A DNA stretch of 64,000 nt. Source: Donghicola eburneus. Lineage in GTDB: Bacteria; Pseudomonadota; Alphaproteobacteria; Rhodobacterales; Rhodobacteraceae. The position numbers and the translations under genes were made by a program. The stretch spans positions 124,001-188,000 of the forward strand of contig NZ_FOXY01000005.1 in the NCBI RefSeq assembly GCF_900115865.1, written 5' to 3'. Below the pieces are notes generated by a model. It was not told the origin of the DNA. It searched no databases and saw nothing but the letters and a program-made list of their open reading frames with translations. Shown piece by piece: positions 26,238 through 34,353 of this stretch (position 1 is its first letter; every line of letters starts with the position of its first letter).

Positions 26238-27029
26238 ATGTACGCATTCGACTTTGAAAAACCCACGACCGTCGCAGATGCAGTTGCGGCGCTGGCCGAC
26301 GACGAGGCGCAGCCTCTGTCGGGTGGTCAGACCCTGATCCCGACGCTCAAGCAGCGTCTGGCGATGCCGTCCAAACTGGTGAGCCTGACGGGTATCCCAG
26401 AGATGCAGGGCGTCTGCAAAAACGACGCAGGCGAGGTCTGCATCGGTGGCGCAACCCCCCATGCTGTTGTCGCAGCCGAGGCTGCGGCGCACTATCCGGC
26501 GCTTGCGGCTCTGGCCAGCAACATCGGCGATCCGGCGGTGCGCAACCGTGGCACCATTGGCGGCAGCGTGGCCAACAACGATCCGGCGGCGTGCTACCCG
26601 TCGGCCGTGCTGGCGTCTGGCGCAACTGTGGTGACCAACAACCGTGAAATCGCGGCGGATGACTACTTTGACGGCCTGTTCATGACAGCGCTCGAAGAAG
26701 GCGAAATCATCACCGAGGTTCGTTTCCCTGTCCCGCAGGCGGCGAATTACCAGAAGTTCGTGCAGCCTGCATCGCGCTTTGCGCTGGTGGGTGTGTTCGT
26801 GGCCAAGTTCGCCGATGGCGTCCGTGTGGCTGTGACGGGCGCGTCGAATGATGGTGTCTTCCGCTGGACCGAGGCCGAAGAAGCGCTGAGTGCGAACTTC
26901 AGCCCCGATGCGATCAACGGTCTGACCGTGGACGCAGGCGACATGATCGGCGATCTGCACGGCACGCCGGAATATCGCGCGCACCTTGTGGGCGTGATGA
27001 CCAAGCGCGCGGTTGCCGCTGCTAGCTGA
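26238..27029 (+). CDS. coxM: Molybdenum hydroxylase medium FAD-binding subunit (form II CoxM-like)
   Basis: The 263-residue protein has the FAD-binding motifs of the family: GGQTLIP (about residues 36-42), the TIGGSVANNDP segment (about 110-120) and SRFALVGVF. It accepts electrons from CoxS and hands them to quinone or another acceptor. It starts after AGGAGGAG at 26225-26232. It is the last gene of the operon, 93 bases after coxL across an extragenic repeat, and is followed by an intrinsic terminator. Slightly shorter than form I CoxM, as usual for form II. Confidence 0.92.
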   Translation: MYAFDFEKPTTVADAVAALADDEAQPLSGGQTLIPTLKQRLAMPSKLVSLTGIPEMQGVCKNDAGEVCIGGATPHAVVAAEAAAHYPALAALASNIGDPAVRNRGTIGGSVANNDPAACYPSAVLASGATVVTNNREIAADDYFDGLFMTALEEGEIITEVRFPVPQAANYQKFVQPASRFALVGVFVAKFADGVRVAVTGASNDGVFRWTEAEEALSANFSPDAINGLTVDAGDMIGDLHGTPEYRAHLVGVMTKRAVAAAS

Positions 27030-27052
27030 TCTTCGATTGGTTTGAAAAAGAG

Positions 27053-27080
27053 GGCGCGTCGGAAAACCGGCGCGCCTTTT
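27053..27080. terminator. Bidirectional intrinsic terminator between coxM and apbE
   Basis: A 10-bp stem (27053-27062 with 27067-27076, one G-T pair) with an AAAA loop is followed by TTTT at 27077-27080. The other strand has a T-run in the flanking AAAAAG, so it can serve both convergent operons. Confidence 0.85.
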
Positions 27081-27083
27081 GCG

Positions 27084-27923
27084 TTAGAGCGTCCGTAGGT
27101 TTCCGTCAGCGTCTAAAACGGTGATCTTGTGCAGGTTCGCTTGCCGTTTCAGGGCACGCAGGGCGGTCAGGGGCATCATGCAGGCGGCTGTCGATAGGGC
27201 ATCGGCCATGGCTGCGCTGTCTGCGGTGATGCTGACGGTGGACCACAGCGGGTGCTCGCCCATCGGGCCCGTGATGTGGGGCGCGCCGTTGATCAGAGTG
27301 GCCGAGGGGCTCGAGGTCGCAACGGCTGTTCCGGTTAGGCTGGTCTGCCCGACAATGCCTTGGACTGGGTCAGAGATCCCCATATGGAATGGGCCAGAGA
27401 GTGCCGCATATTCGCCGATGTTGATCAGGGCTTTATCCGCGCCCGCCGCCTGCAGGTCCGCGCGGATCAGATCGGTGGCATGGCCTTGGGCAATGCCATT
27501 CAAGGTTAGGCTTTGGCCCGCGCCAAGGGTCAGATGGCGTCCGTTCCGCGAGGTGTGCTGCCAGCCTGTTCTCGCCTGTGGGTTGGACCAACGGGACTGG
27601 ATCGTCGAGTCAAAAAGCCCGCCTGTCAGGCCGTGCGCCTGATCACACAGGTCAATCAGATGCGCGAACTCGGGGGACATCGCGGCCAAGCCCCGTTCAT
27701 TCAGGCGCGTCAGCTCAGAAGGTTCATAGAGCGAAAAGGTCTGCTCGATCTGGCGCAATCTGCGCGGGATGGCGGACAACATCGGGCCTGTTTGGTCTGG
27801 CGAGCCATAAAGCGTCACGCTGACCTCCGCCCCAAGTGCGATACCGGACCACGTATCCGCACGGGCCAGAGCGGGCGCGCAGGCAAACGCAGCAGAGAGC
27901 GTCAGGAAACGGCGACGGTTCAT
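27084..27923 (-). CDS. apbE: FAD:protein FMN transferase ApbE
   Basis: The protein is 279 residues from ATG 27923; the start overlaps the stop of the NosR-like gene (ATGA), so the two are translationally coupled. A Tat-like leader (NRRRFLTLSAA) precedes the mature domain. ApbE marks include EQTFSLYEPSELTRLN, GGLFDSTI, LTLNGIAQGHATD and the GDxR-like INIGEYAALSG; the C-terminal TADSAAMADALSTA is conserved. It attaches FMN covalently to a Thr in target proteins such as NosR. The coupled partner with its DGVTKAT site is its evident substrate. Confidence 0.9.
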   Translation of the reverse strand: MNRRRFLTLSAAFACAPALARADTWSGIALGAEVSVTLYGSPDQTGPMLSAIPRRLRQIEQTFSLYEPSELTRLNERGLAAMSPEFAHLIDLCDQAHGLTGGLFDSTIQSRWSNPQARTGWQHTSRNGRHLTLGAGQSLTLNGIAQGHATDLIRADLQAAGADKALINIGEYAALSGPFHMGISDPVQGIVGQTSLTGTAVATSSPSATLINGAPHITGPMGEHPLWSTVSITADSAAMADALSTAACMMPLTALRALKRQANLHKITVLDADGNLRTL

Positions 27924-30013
27924 TCGGCGGCCTCCGGTTGTGGGCGGCGTTTTTGCGACTTTGCGGCAAGGATCAGGGGCACGCACTGCTTTGGGTCGTC
28001 ATGGATGGTCACGCAATCTAGGCACTGGAAGCATTCCGAGTACTGGATCTCTCCGGTCTTCTTGATGGCGCCGTAGTTGCATTTCACACGGCACAGCTGG
28101 CAGGGCGATCCGCATTCTACGCGGCGGGGAATCCAGCGGCGCAGTCGCAAAGCGCCGCCGATCGCCATCAGCGCCCCGAGTGGACAAAGATAGCGGCAGA
28201 ACCCTTTGAACACGAACAGGCCAAGCACCAGCCAGAGCGCGGCATAGGCCACGTAGTACCATTCGCGGATGAAAAACGTGGTGATCGCGGTTTTGAATGG
28301 CTCGATCTCGGCGGCTTTGTCCATATGGGCGGGGGCAAAGATGGTGACCGCGACGAGTCCGGCGAGGGCGATGTATTTCACCGACTTCAGGCGCTGGTCC
28401 CATGTGGCGCTGATGGTGATCTGGGGCAGGCGCAGCAACCGACCGATGTGGTGGGCAAACTCCTGAAGCGCTCCGAACGGGCAGAGCCAGCCACAGAACA
28501 GCCCGCGTCCCCACAGGACGAAACCGGCAATCGCGGCAACCCACACAGCAAGGCCAAAGGGGTCATACAGCAGGAACGCATAGGATCCGCCTGTCAGCGC
28601 CGTTTGCAGCGTGGCGAGGGGCGTGACGATGCTCAGTTGCCCTTGGCCCCACCATCCGACAAAACCCAGAACGCCAGCCAGAGTGGCTAGTCGGATTGGG
28701 GTAAACAGCTTGCGGGCGGCCAGCCACGATTGACCGAACAAGAGCACTGGGATCAGTACGGCCATCGCGATGCCCAGGACAATCAGGTCGGTCTGGCGGC
28801 TGCGAATAGCTTCCTCGAACGGGGACAGACGGCGGACTTCGGCGGGGCGCGTGTAGAACCGCTCGGGGCTCGACAGGGTTGCGTCCAAAGAGACCGAGCC
28901 TGTTTCCGGTTGGAACATGCCGTGCTGTCGTTGCGCCTGAATAGAGAGCAGCCAGTCGCGGGTTGGATCAAAGCCGAGACGGCGGTCGGTGCGCAAGATC
29001 ATGGCGGTGCCGTCGTGCAGGGCGTCCGGCGCATCATCGGCCAAAGTCACAAAGATGTCGGCGTCGCGCATGGCCACGGGTAGGCCATCTTGGTGCGCAG
29101 CGATCAGATCGGGCGAGGTGTTGCGCACGAAGTCTTCGGTCACCAGCCCGTGGCGGGCGGTCTCAACCATCAGGATCGGTGCGTCAGATGTCGAGATCGA
29201 CAGGAAATACTGGAGTTCCTCGTAGGTATCCTCGTCCAAGACAGCGCGGGCAATCGAGGGCGGCCCCAGATCGGCGACCCACAGGTCCAGATACAGGGCT
29301 TCGGGATCGTCCAGAGCCTCTGGGTCGTCATCCTGCCAGATCGTCCCCTCGAACAACTGTTGAACTTCGGCGTTGGTATAGGTGACGCGGTGGATCAGGT
29401 CTTGGTCTACGAGATCCTGCCAAGTCAGAGGCTCGTCAATCGACAGATCGGGCAGGGCAGGCGGACCCGCCGAGATGCCTTGCATCTTTTCGCGGGCGAC
29501 CTGCAGGGCGGCGGCCAAAATGCTTTCGTGGGCAATCCGGACCGACGCGGTGGCTTTGGTCACGCCATCCAGATAGACGAGCTGCCCGCCATCGCCACCC
29601 GCACCATATGGGGTGCCCACAACCATGTTGTCAGAAATCGAGAGCCCTCGATATTGCTCTAGGAATTGACGGAAAGGTGCCTCTCCCAGACCAGAGACAA
29701 AGATCGGCTCGTTATGCTCGATCAGTTTGACGTCCATGAAGCGCCCGTTGAGGTCCAGCACCACCAACATGTTGATCGGCGCGCCGGAGAAGCCGGGCAA
29801 CGGGGCCATGACCGAGGTTTCAAAGACATAGCCCGTCTCGGCCCCGCCAGAGTTCAGCAGTTGCCAGACGCCCTTGTCATTCAGCGCCTCGCCCAAGGAC
29901 ATGGGCGGGACGATAAAGTCTTCGATGCGCTCGCGGGGCAAGCCCTCGGCGCTGGCGCAATGCGCAATGAACAGCCACGCAAGCGCGGCCATGACTCTCC
30001 GTAGAACTCCCAT
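27920..30013 (-). CDS. NosR/NirI-family membrane flavoprotein with ferredoxin clusters
   Basis: The 697-residue protein has a signal peptide (1-22) and a periplasmic FMN-binding domain with the flavinylation motif DGVTKAT (149-155). A second periplasmic stretch follows, then five or six membrane helices (about 395-640) carrying two CP motifs (CGWLCPFGAL and CRYLCPLGAL). A C-terminal cytoplasmic region has eight Cys for two [4Fe-4S] clusters (CGSPCQLC...C, CFQCLDC...CVP). NosR feeds electrons to N2O reductase, but no nosZ or other nos gene is here. It more likely moves electrons between a cytoplasmic or quinone donor and a periplasmic partner of the alcohol-oxidation system. Confidence 0.9.
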   Translation of the reverse strand: MGVLRRVMAALAWLFIAHCASAEGLPRERIEDFIVPPMSLGEALNDKGVWQLLNSGGAETGYVFETSVMAPLPGFSGAPINMLVVLDLNGRFMDVKLIEHNEPIFVSGLGEAPFRQFLEQYRGLSISDNMVVGTPYGAGGDGGQLVYLDGVTKATASVRIAHESILAAALQVAREKMQGISAGPPALPDLSIDEPLTWQDLVDQDLIHRVTYTNAEVQQLFEGTIWQDDDPEALDDPEALYLDLWVADLGPPSIARAVLDEDTYEELQYFLSISTSDAPILMVETARHGLVTEDFVRNTSPDLIAAHQDGLPVAMRDADIFVTLADDAPDALHDGTAMILRTDRRLGFDPTRDWLLSIQAQRQHGMFQPETGSVSLDATLSSPERFYTRPAEVRRLSPFEEAIRSRQTDLIVLGIAMAVLIPVLLFGQSWLAARKLFTPIRLATLAGVLGFVGWWGQGQLSIVTPLATLQTALTGGSYAFLLYDPFGLAVWVAAIAGFVLWGRGLFCGWLCPFGALQEFAHHIGRLLRLPQITISATWDQRLKSVKYIALAGLVAVTIFAPAHMDKAAEIEPFKTAITTFFIREWYYVAYAALWLVLGLFVFKGFCRYLCPLGALMAIGGALRLRRWIPRRVECGSPCQLCRVKCNYGAIKKTGEIQYSECFQCLDCVTIHDDPKQCVPLILAAKSQKRRPQPEAAE

Positions 30014-30050
30014 GAGTGCAGGTTAAGCACTGATCTTTTTGATGCCCTAT

Positions 30051-30064
30051 GCGACCTTGGTCGC
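30051..30064. promoter_or_regulatory. Palindrome GCGACC-TT-GGTCGC in a divergent promoter region
   Basis: Perfect 6-bp arms with a 2-base spacer lie midway between the NosR-like gene (minus) and the ABC permease gene (plus). It could be a shared operator; no regulator can be named. Confidence 0.4.
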
Positions 30065-30121
30065 GGAACAGGATGTGTTAGGCTTCGGCTAGGCTAAGTG
30101 CCGAACGGGAGGAGAGACCGG

Positions 30122-30868
30122 ATGGGGAAATCTGGCGTCACGGCGGTTTCGCTGGCAGCGTTGCTATGTCTGTGGGTGGTGGCCGCATGGTCAACCGCGG
30201 ATCCGATGGTCCTGCCTTTCCCAGGCGAGGTTCTGTCTGTCATCGTCGATCATGCCCAAAGCGGCAAGCTTTGGACCCATATGGGGGCGACATTGCAGCG
30301 TGTACTGATGGCGTTCGCTCTGGCGATGATCGGAGGTGGGGCGCTCGGGGTTGTTTTGGGGCAGTCCGATCGGCTGAACCTGTGGCTCGACCCTTGGGTG
30401 ACGGTGCTCTTGAACGTGCCTGCGCTCGTCATCATTGTGCTGTGCTATCTCTGGATCGGTTTGAACGAGGTCGCAGCGATCTTTGCCGTGGCCCTGAATA
30501 AATTCGCGATGGTCACTGTGACGATCCGCGAAGGGGTGCGTGCACTGGACCGCGGCGTGACCGAGATGGCGCAGGTCTACCGCATGCCTTTGGGCGCGCG
30601 ATTGCGCCATGTGGTCTGGCCACAGCTTGGACCATTTGTGGCAGCATCGACCCGCAACGGATTGGCCGTCATCTGGAAAATCGTGCTGGTTGTCGAATTT
30701 TTGGGTCGGTCCAACGGGGTGGGTTTTCAGATCCACCTCTATTTCCAACTTTTTGATACAGCGTCGGTTTTGGCCTATGCCCTAAGCTTTACCGCACTCA
30801 TGCTGGCGATCGAATATTTGATCGTGCAGCGGTGGGAGCGTGCGTCCAGCGCATGGCGTCGCGCCTAG
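30122..30868 (+). CDS. ABC transporter permease, NitT/TauT type
   Basis: ATG 30122 lies seven bases after GGGAGGAGA and gives 248 residues; a GTG at 30098 is less likely. There are five or six membrane helices, and the ABC-binding EAA-like loop reads EMAQVYRMPLGARLRHVVWPQL (cut here to its key part: Y-x3-G-x7-P). It belongs to the binding-protein-dependent permeases for nitrate, taurine, sulfonate or pyrimidine precursors. Its own operon lacks an ATPase and a binding protein. Those encoded at 16858 and 17843 are the only unpaired matches in the window. Confidence 0.85.
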   Translation: MGKSGVTAVSLAALLCLWVVAAWSTADPMVLPFPGEVLSVIVDHAQSGKLWTHMGATLQRVLMAFALAMIGGGALGVVLGQSDRLNLWLDPWVTVLLNVPALVIIVLCYLWIGLNEVAAIFAVALNKFAMVTVTIREGVRALDRGVTEMAQVYRMPLGARLRHVVWPQLGPFVAASTRNGLAVIWKIVLVVEFLGRSNGVGFQIHLYFQLFDTASVLAYALSFTALMLAIEYLIVQRWERASSAWRRA

Positions 30869-30927
30869 TGCGGTTTGTCGCAGGACTTGTGCTTGTCCCC
30901 GCAAGGCCAGCGGGATAGCTGATCAGA

Positions 30928-32583
30928 ATGAGCATTCCCGATACACCAAAACAGATCGCAGCGCCCCGAGACCGCCGCGCCGAATTGGCGCTACTGGTTG
31001 GCTCTTTCGCTTGGCTGGGACAGGCGGCGGCTATTGCGTCTGTTGTGGCGCGGGGGACTGCTGGCACACTTGACGCGGCGTTCGTGGCAATTTCGGCGGC
31101 CTTGGTTCTTGGCCTTGGGCTGTGCCGCGCAGGGCTCGAGAGGTGGGCCAGTGGCCGATTGACCGATCTGGCAGAGCGGCACGTTTCATCGCTGCGCCGT
31201 GCGATCATTGATGGCGAGTTGACACGCCGTCCCTTGGCTGCGCCCGCCGCGCTGTCCAGTCTAGTTTCGGAAAAGCTGGAAATGCTACGTCCTGCGATCC
31301 TGCGGTTCGGTCCGGCGCGGCTGCGAGCGATGGTGGTGCCCTTGGCGCTGCTGATTGTCGCTTTTACCCAGTCATGGGCAGCGGGGGCGATCCTGCTGGT
31401 GGCGGGGCCACTGATCCCTGTCTTTTCCGCGTTGGTTGGCATGGCCGCGCAACAGGCCAGCGCACGCCAATTGGACCAGATGTCGACGCTAGGCACGCTG
31501 TTGTCCGAGCGCGTGGGCGCGCTGGTCGATATTCGGCTTTTGGGGGCAGAGCGTGCGGTGCTACGCGATTTCGAAGGGGCGACCAATGATCTGCGCGCGC
31601 GGACGATGGCGGTTCTGCGGATCGCCTTTCTGACCTCGACTGCGCTGGAATTGTTCGCTGCGCTCGGCGTCGCGATGATGGCGGTCTATGTCGGCTTTTC
31701 GCTGCTGGGACAGATCGAGTTTGGCACGTATGGCGCGCCGCTCAACGTGTGGTCCGGTGTGTTTTTGCTGCTGATTGCACCGGAATACTTTGCGCCCCTG
31801 CGCGATATGTCTGCCGCATGGCACGACCGCGCGGCGGCCTTGGCTGTCGCAGACGAGGTGATCGCATGGCGCGATGCCGAGGTGCCTGCCGTGTTGGGCC
31901 GCGGGGCAGAGGCGGCGGAGATCGACGGTCCAGCGGCTGTGCGTCTGATGGATGTCACCCTGCGCTTGGGCGACCAATCGATTTCTTATCCGGATGCCGA
32001 GGTGGCCGCAGGACAGGCCCTAGCGATTTCCGGCCCCAGCGGGTCGGGCAAGTCCACACTCTTGGCTGCGCTGGCGGGGTTGATGCCCGCAGAGGCGGGC
32101 GTGATCGAGGTCGCAGGCCGCTCGTTGACCGCGGCCACAGCAACGGGTTGGCGGCAGCGGATCGGGTGGATGCCCCAATCCCCCCATTTCATGAAGGCAT
32201 CGGTACTGGCAAACCTGAAGCTCGCGCGGCCTGACGCGGATGTGGCGGCTGTGAATAATGCGCTGCAAGCCGCTGGAATTTTGTTGCAAATTCACCGCTT
32301 GCCCCATGGCATTAACGAAACCTTGGGTGAAAACGGAGCGGGTCTGTCTGGCGGCGAAGCGCGCCGAGTGACACTGGCCCGTGCGCTCCTTGCGGGCGCA
32401 GATGTGCTGTTGGTGGACGAACCCACAGCGGATCTGGACGCCGAGACAGCTGCGGCGGTGCGGAGCACATTGCTTGGCCTTCGGGACGAGGGCGTGCTGC
32501 TGGTCATTGCGACCCATGATCCGGCGTTGGTTGCCGCGTGTGATCTATCGATCGCGCCCAAGCCGAGGGGGACAAGCGCATGA
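30928..32583 (+). CDS. cydD: Cytochrome bd assembly ABC exporter, subunit CydD
   Basis: The 551-residue fusion of a six-helix membrane domain (about 1-310) and an ATPase domain shows Walker A GPSGSGKST, signature LSGGEARR and Walker B VLLVDEPTADLD. CydDC exports glutathione/cysteine (or haem in newer models) and is required for cytochrome bd assembly. The gene lies 59 bases after the permease gene and its stop overlaps the start of cydC (ATGA). Gene order cydDCABX makes the assignment firm. Confidence 0.92.
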   Translation: MSIPDTPKQIAAPRDRRAELALLVGSFAWLGQAAAIASVVARGTAGTLDAAFVAISAALVLGLGLCRAGLERWASGRLTDLAERHVSSLRRAIIDGELTRRPLAAPAALSSLVSEKLEMLRPAILRFGPARLRAMVVPLALLIVAFTQSWAAGAILLVAGPLIPVFSALVGMAAQQASARQLDQMSTLGTLLSERVGALVDIRLLGAERAVLRDFEGATNDLRARTMAVLRIAFLTSTALELFAALGVAMMAVYVGFSLLGQIEFGTYGAPLNVWSGVFLLLIAPEYFAPLRDMSAAWHDRAAALAVADEVIAWRDAEVPAVLGRGAEAAEIDGPAAVRLMDVTLRLGDQSISYPDAEVAAGQALAISGPSGSGKSTLLAALAGLMPAEAGVIEVAGRSLTAATATGWRQRIGWMPQSPHFMKASVLANLKLARPDADVAAVNNALQAAGILLQIHRLPHGINETLGENGAGLSGGEARRVTLARALLAGADVLLVDEPTADLDAETAAAVRSTLLGLRDEGVLLVIATHDPALVAACDLSIAPKPRGTSA

Positions 32584-34214
32584 CAGCGATGAAGCGTGTT
32601 TTGATCCTGTGCTTGCGCTCTGCCAAGGGGGCGATGTGGCGCGGTGGGGCGTTGACCGTCTTGGTCCTGTTGGCTGGCGTGGGGCTGTTATCGCTGTCGG
32701 GCTGGTTTATCGCGGCCGCTGCGGCGGCAGGTCTGGCAGGCGCGGGCCTGACATTTGACGTTTTTAAACCCAGTGCAGGGGTCCGTGCGCTGGCCTTGGG
32801 CCGGACGGCAGCGCGCTACGGGGAGCGGCTGCTCACCCATGATGCGACGCTCAAGGCGCTCGTCGCGGTGCGTTTGCGGCTACTGCGCGGGTTGATGGCG
32901 CAGCCCTTGCGGCGGCTCGAACGGGCCCGCGCGGGCGCTGCGCTGAACCGGATGATTTCTGATGTGGATGCTCTGGACGGGGTGACCTTGCGCCTGTTCC
33001 TGCCCGCGATTGCCGGTGCGATTACGTTAATTTTGGCCTCTTTGGGGCTGCTCTGGCTGATCGGTGCGCCGGTCGCTGGGTGGATCGCCTTGGTCTATGG
33101 CGGCGGTGCACTGGCGATCGGCCGACGGTTCGGGCCCAAAGCGCTGCCGGCCGCCCGGCGCGCAGAACGCGCGATCCAAGCCGTGCGCGCGCGGGCCAAC
33201 GACGCCTTTGCCGCGCGAGAGGACCTGACGGTTTATAACGCACTGGATGCGCAGGCTGCACAAATCCACCGCGCGGGCTTTGCCCTTGGGCGTGCTCGGG
33301 ATCGCCGTGACAGCGTGGAACGGGTCGCGCAATTCTGGGTCACCATCGCCGTGCAAAGCGCTGTGGCAGGGGCGTTATTCATCGGGTTCTGGCAGGTCAG
33401 CCAAGGCACTCTGAGCACGCCGCTGGCGACAACCGGTGTTCTAGCGGCATTGGCTCTGTCCGAGGTTTTGATGCCCTTGGCCCGCGGGATCTCTGAATTC
33501 GGGCGGATCGCAGACTCTGCGCGGCGCGTGATGGACGACATTCCCGAAGAGACCGCCCCACTCGCAGAGCGCGGCAAAACCGGACCCGTTGTGGTGCCGC
33601 CTTTGGACCTGCGCGGGGTGGCAATCACGCCGCTGATCGACACCCTGTCCCTGACCGTCGAACGGGGCGAGATGGCGCTGCTCTCCGGTCCCTCGGGCGT
33701 TGGGAAATCCACGGTGCTGAATGTGATCGCTGGGCTCTTGCCTGCGGATCGTGGCAGCGTGTGTATCGGCGGGACACCGGTTGACCAATACAGCGACGAG
33801 GACCTGCGCGGGAACCTAGGTTATCTTCCTCAGCGAGCGGCGCTGATTGATGGCACTGTTCTGGACAGTTTACGTCTGGGGAACCCTGATTTGTCCGAAG
33901 ATGAGGCTTGGCAAATCTTGGAAGCGGTGCAGCTCTCGGGATTCGCGACATCGCGCGACGGGCTGAAAACCCGCGTCGGATCACGAGGAAGTGCGCTGTC
34001 GGGGGGGGAGCGGCGGCGTGTCGCATTGGGTCGTCTGATCGCAGGGCGCCCCGCTGTGTTGCTGATGGACGAACCGACCGAAGGGCTGGACGAAGCCACC
34101 GCAACCGCTGTTTTACATGGCATTCGAACTTATTTGCCCACTTCTGCTATCCTGATCGCCAGCCACCGAGACTGTGACCGTGCGCTCGCGGATCGCACGA
34201 TTACCTTGCGGTAA
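32580..34214 (+). CDS. cydC: Cytochrome bd assembly ABC exporter, subunit CydC
   Basis: The 544-residue protein has the same half-transporter layout as CydD: membrane domain (about 1-310), then an ATPase with Walker A GPSGVGKST, signature LSGGERRR and Walker B LLMDEPTEGLD. It overlaps cydD by four bases and forms the heterodimer with it. A 139-base gap with an FNR-type box separates it from cydA, so cydAB can be transcribed independently. Confidence 0.92.
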   Translation: MTAMKRVLILCLRSAKGAMWRGGALTVLVLLAGVGLLSLSGWFIAAAAAAGLAGAGLTFDVFKPSAGVRALALGRTAARYGERLLTHDATLKALVAVRLRLLRGLMAQPLRRLERARAGAALNRMISDVDALDGVTLRLFLPAIAGAITLILASLGLLWLIGAPVAGWIALVYGGGALAIGRRFGPKALPAARRAERAIQAVRARANDAFAAREDLTVYNALDAQAAQIHRAGFALGRARDRRDSVERVAQFWVTIAVQSAVAGALFIGFWQVSQGTLSTPLATTGVLAALALSEVLMPLARGISEFGRIADSARRVMDDIPEETAPLAERGKTGPVVVPPLDLRGVAITPLIDTLSLTVERGEMALLSGPSGVGKSTVLNVIAGLLPADRGSVCIGGTPVDQYSDEDLRGNLGYLPQRAALIDGTVLDSLRLGNPDLSEDEAWQILEAVQLSGFATSRDGLKTRVGSRGSALSGGERRRVALGRLIAGRPAVLLMDEPTEGLDEATATAVLHGIRTYLPTSAILIASHRDCDRALADRTITLR

Positions 34215-34252
34215 TTTATCACCTTACGTTTGCTGTATCGCGGATTTAGGTT

Positions 34253-34266
34253 TTGACCCAGATCAA
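34253..34266 (+). promoter_or_regulatory. FNR-type box upstream of cydA
   Basis: TTGAC-CCAG-ATCAA differs from TTGAT-N4-ATCAA at one base and is centred about 95 bases before the cydA ATG. Low-oxygen induction of cytochrome bd by FnrL-type regulators is well known in related bacteria. Confidence 0.7.
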
Positions 34267-34353
34267 GGACCGATGCATTCCGACTATGGGATATGTCTCC
34301 TCGTAAAATCTTAATCTGCGGGATAGGTTTTCCCGCGCACACAGGAGCAGACA

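Noticed and set aside
27920-30013. Nitrous oxide reductase operon (nos)
   Set aside because: Only the NosR-like protein and ApbE are present; no nosZ, nosD, nosF, nosY or nosL is near.
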